DNA of 64,000 bases from the NCBI RefSeq assembly GCF_031195445.1, contig NZ_CP133480.1, positions 3,402,501-3,466,500 of the forward strand. Reading direction: 5' to 3'. A program made the translations under genes and the position numbers. Origin of the DNA: Acuticoccus sp. MNP-M23 (GTDB lineage: Bacteria > Pseudomonadota > Alphaproteobacteria > Rhizobiales > Amorphaceae). Every line of letters begins with the position of its first letter. Positions within the stretch are counted from its first letter, which is position 1. Below, piece by piece: positions 63,209 to 64,000 of the stretch. The notes under the pieces are model-generated. The model did no database searches, was not told the DNA's origin, and saw only the letters and a list, made by a program, of their open reading frames with translations.

Positions 63209-63523
63209 GAGTCCGTCGTTCCTGTGGGATTTCGCTCGAAGAGGAAAGTCGCGTCAGGCGCAACGTCTGACCGCCACTCAGACCCTTGGTCACGATGTTC
63301 GGTATCGGGCTCCCCGTGTGCCGTCGTGCTGACACCCGAAGTTGAACGCAATATTTGCGACAATAGCATAAGGGTGCAAGCGAACTGCGCGACAGGCACG
63401 GGATATGAAGCCTGCTCCCTTCACGCTGAGAGCCAACAAGGTTTGCGCCGCCACACCAGCGGGGCATCAATTGCGCCAACTTTAAGAACGGTGCGTGGAG
63501 GTTTTGCCTCTAGATTGCATGAC
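63209..63523. other. Divergent intergenic region between methyltransferase and xerC
   Basis: These 315 bases hold no gene that I recognise. Base composition is less GC-rich than neighbouring coding DNA. Promoters for both flanking genes are expected here. Confidence 0.4.
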
Positions 63524-64000
63524 ATGGCACAAGAGGGCGCATTCGGCTGGGATGAGAACGTGACGGCGGCACGGGCGGCATGGCTTGCCGCGCTGACGGC
63601 CGAGCGTGGCCGTTCGGCCAACACCGCCGAAGCCTATGAGCGCGACACGCGCCAGTTTCTCTCTTTCCTTTGTGTTCACCTTGGCGGTGCGCCGGACTTT
63701 GACGGCCTTTCCGCCCTGCGCCCGGCCGACATTCGCGCGTTTCTGGCAGCTCGCAAGCGGGAGGGGGCGGGGCCGCGGACGCTGGCCCGCATTCTGGCCG
63801 GCGTGCGTGCCATGCTCACCGCGTTCGAGCGCGCGCACGGCGTCAACGCCGCCGCGGCCCGCGCGGTGGAAGCGCCGTCAAAGCCCCGGCCGCTGCCGCG
63901 CCCCATTGCGGTGGAGTCCGCGCAGCAGATGATGGCCATGGGGAGCGACTGGGTCAGCGCACGCGATGCCGCGGTGCTCGGCCTCCTTTACGGGGCGGGC
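63524..64000 (+). CDS. xerC: Tyrosine recombinase XerC, N-terminal part (partial)
   Basis: The frame is open from ATG 63524 to the window end (159 codons). It shows the SAM-like core-binding domain of XerC/XerD: AAWLAALTAERGRSANTAEAYERD, RPADIRAFLAARKREG and the LRARxLAR-type helix, followed by KPRPLPRPI and the beginning of the catalytic domain (ARDAAVLGLLYGAG). The catalytic Arg, His and Tyr lie beyond the edge. XerC acts with XerD at dif to resolve chromosome dimers. XerC is favoured over a phage integrase by family pattern. Confidence 0.85.
   Translation, partial: MAQEGAFGWDENVTAARAAWLAALTAERGRSANTAEAYERDTRQFLSFLCVHLGGAPDFDGLSALRPADIRAFLAARKREGAGPRTLARILAGVRAMLTAFERAHGVNAAAARAVEAPSKPRPLPRPIAVESAQQMMAMGSDWVSARDAAVLGLLYGAG

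Noticed and set aside
63524-64000. Terminal recombinase as a phage or island integrase
   Set aside because: Family pattern fits XerC and no attachment site or tRNA gene is adjacent; the rest of the gene is outside the window, so some doubt remains.

Overview
The window is a chromosomal stretch of a high-GC alphaproteobacterium, most likely of the order Hyphomicrobiales (Rhizobiales). The evidence is the prfA-prmC-DUF4167 block, the DUF1674 protein, the hemC-hemD-hemY operon, a CycM-like anchored cytochrome c, and the abundance of TRAP and ABC uptake systems with dense, overlapping genes. An Acuticoccus-like genus is a guess from overall gene content and was not tested. I see no rRNA, tRNA, CRISPR array, insertion sequence or prophage. 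The left edge cuts dgoK and the right edge cuts a xerC-type recombinase gene.

The first 26 kb is accessory catabolism. At 1-3407 lies a plus-strand operon for 2-keto-3-deoxy sugar acids (dgoK, dgoA, kdgK) with an omega-aminotransferase. It faces a two-gene minus-strand unit (FAA-hydrolase-family and 3-hydroxyisobutyrate-dehydrogenase-family proteins). At 6382-16424 is a cluster with two cytosolic gamma-glutamyltransferase-family enzymes, a 2-hydroxyacid dehydrogenase, a TAXI-type TRAP transporter, an XRE-cupin regulator, a PuuB-like FAD oxidase and a haloacid-dehalogenase-like protein. It reads as an uptake and breakdown route for an unidentified gamma-glutamyl or similar amide compound. A 30-bp-period direct repeat lies in the divergent promoter between transporter and regulator. 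At 20041-25948 is a second regulon: ureidoglycolate lyase, a FadR/GntR regulator, and an operon of a DctP-type TRAP transporter, a DUF6282 hydrolase and an HpcH/HpaI aldolase. A shared inverted-repeat motif lies in front of both halves.

Between these clusters, and through most of 26-64 kb, are housekeeping genes: parE, prfA/prmC, a UDP-sugar dehydrogenase and epimerase pair, succinate-semialdehyde dehydrogenase, haem synthesis (hemC, hemD, hemY) divergent from tsaD, nudC, pheA, a di-haem cytochrome with a long low-complexity tail, a yejAABEF-type peptide ABC operon with two binding proteins, gluQRS, an alkyladenine glycosylase, an HNH nuclease, glyoxalase-type VOC protein, sdhAF4-like protein, priA, transaldolase, and xerC.

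I found no obvious defence, secretion or mobile system. The best candidates for something undescribed are the gamma-glutamyl/TAXI cluster with its tandem operator, the ureidoglycolate lyase/TRAP regulon with its shared operator, and the tandemly duplicated cytochrome.
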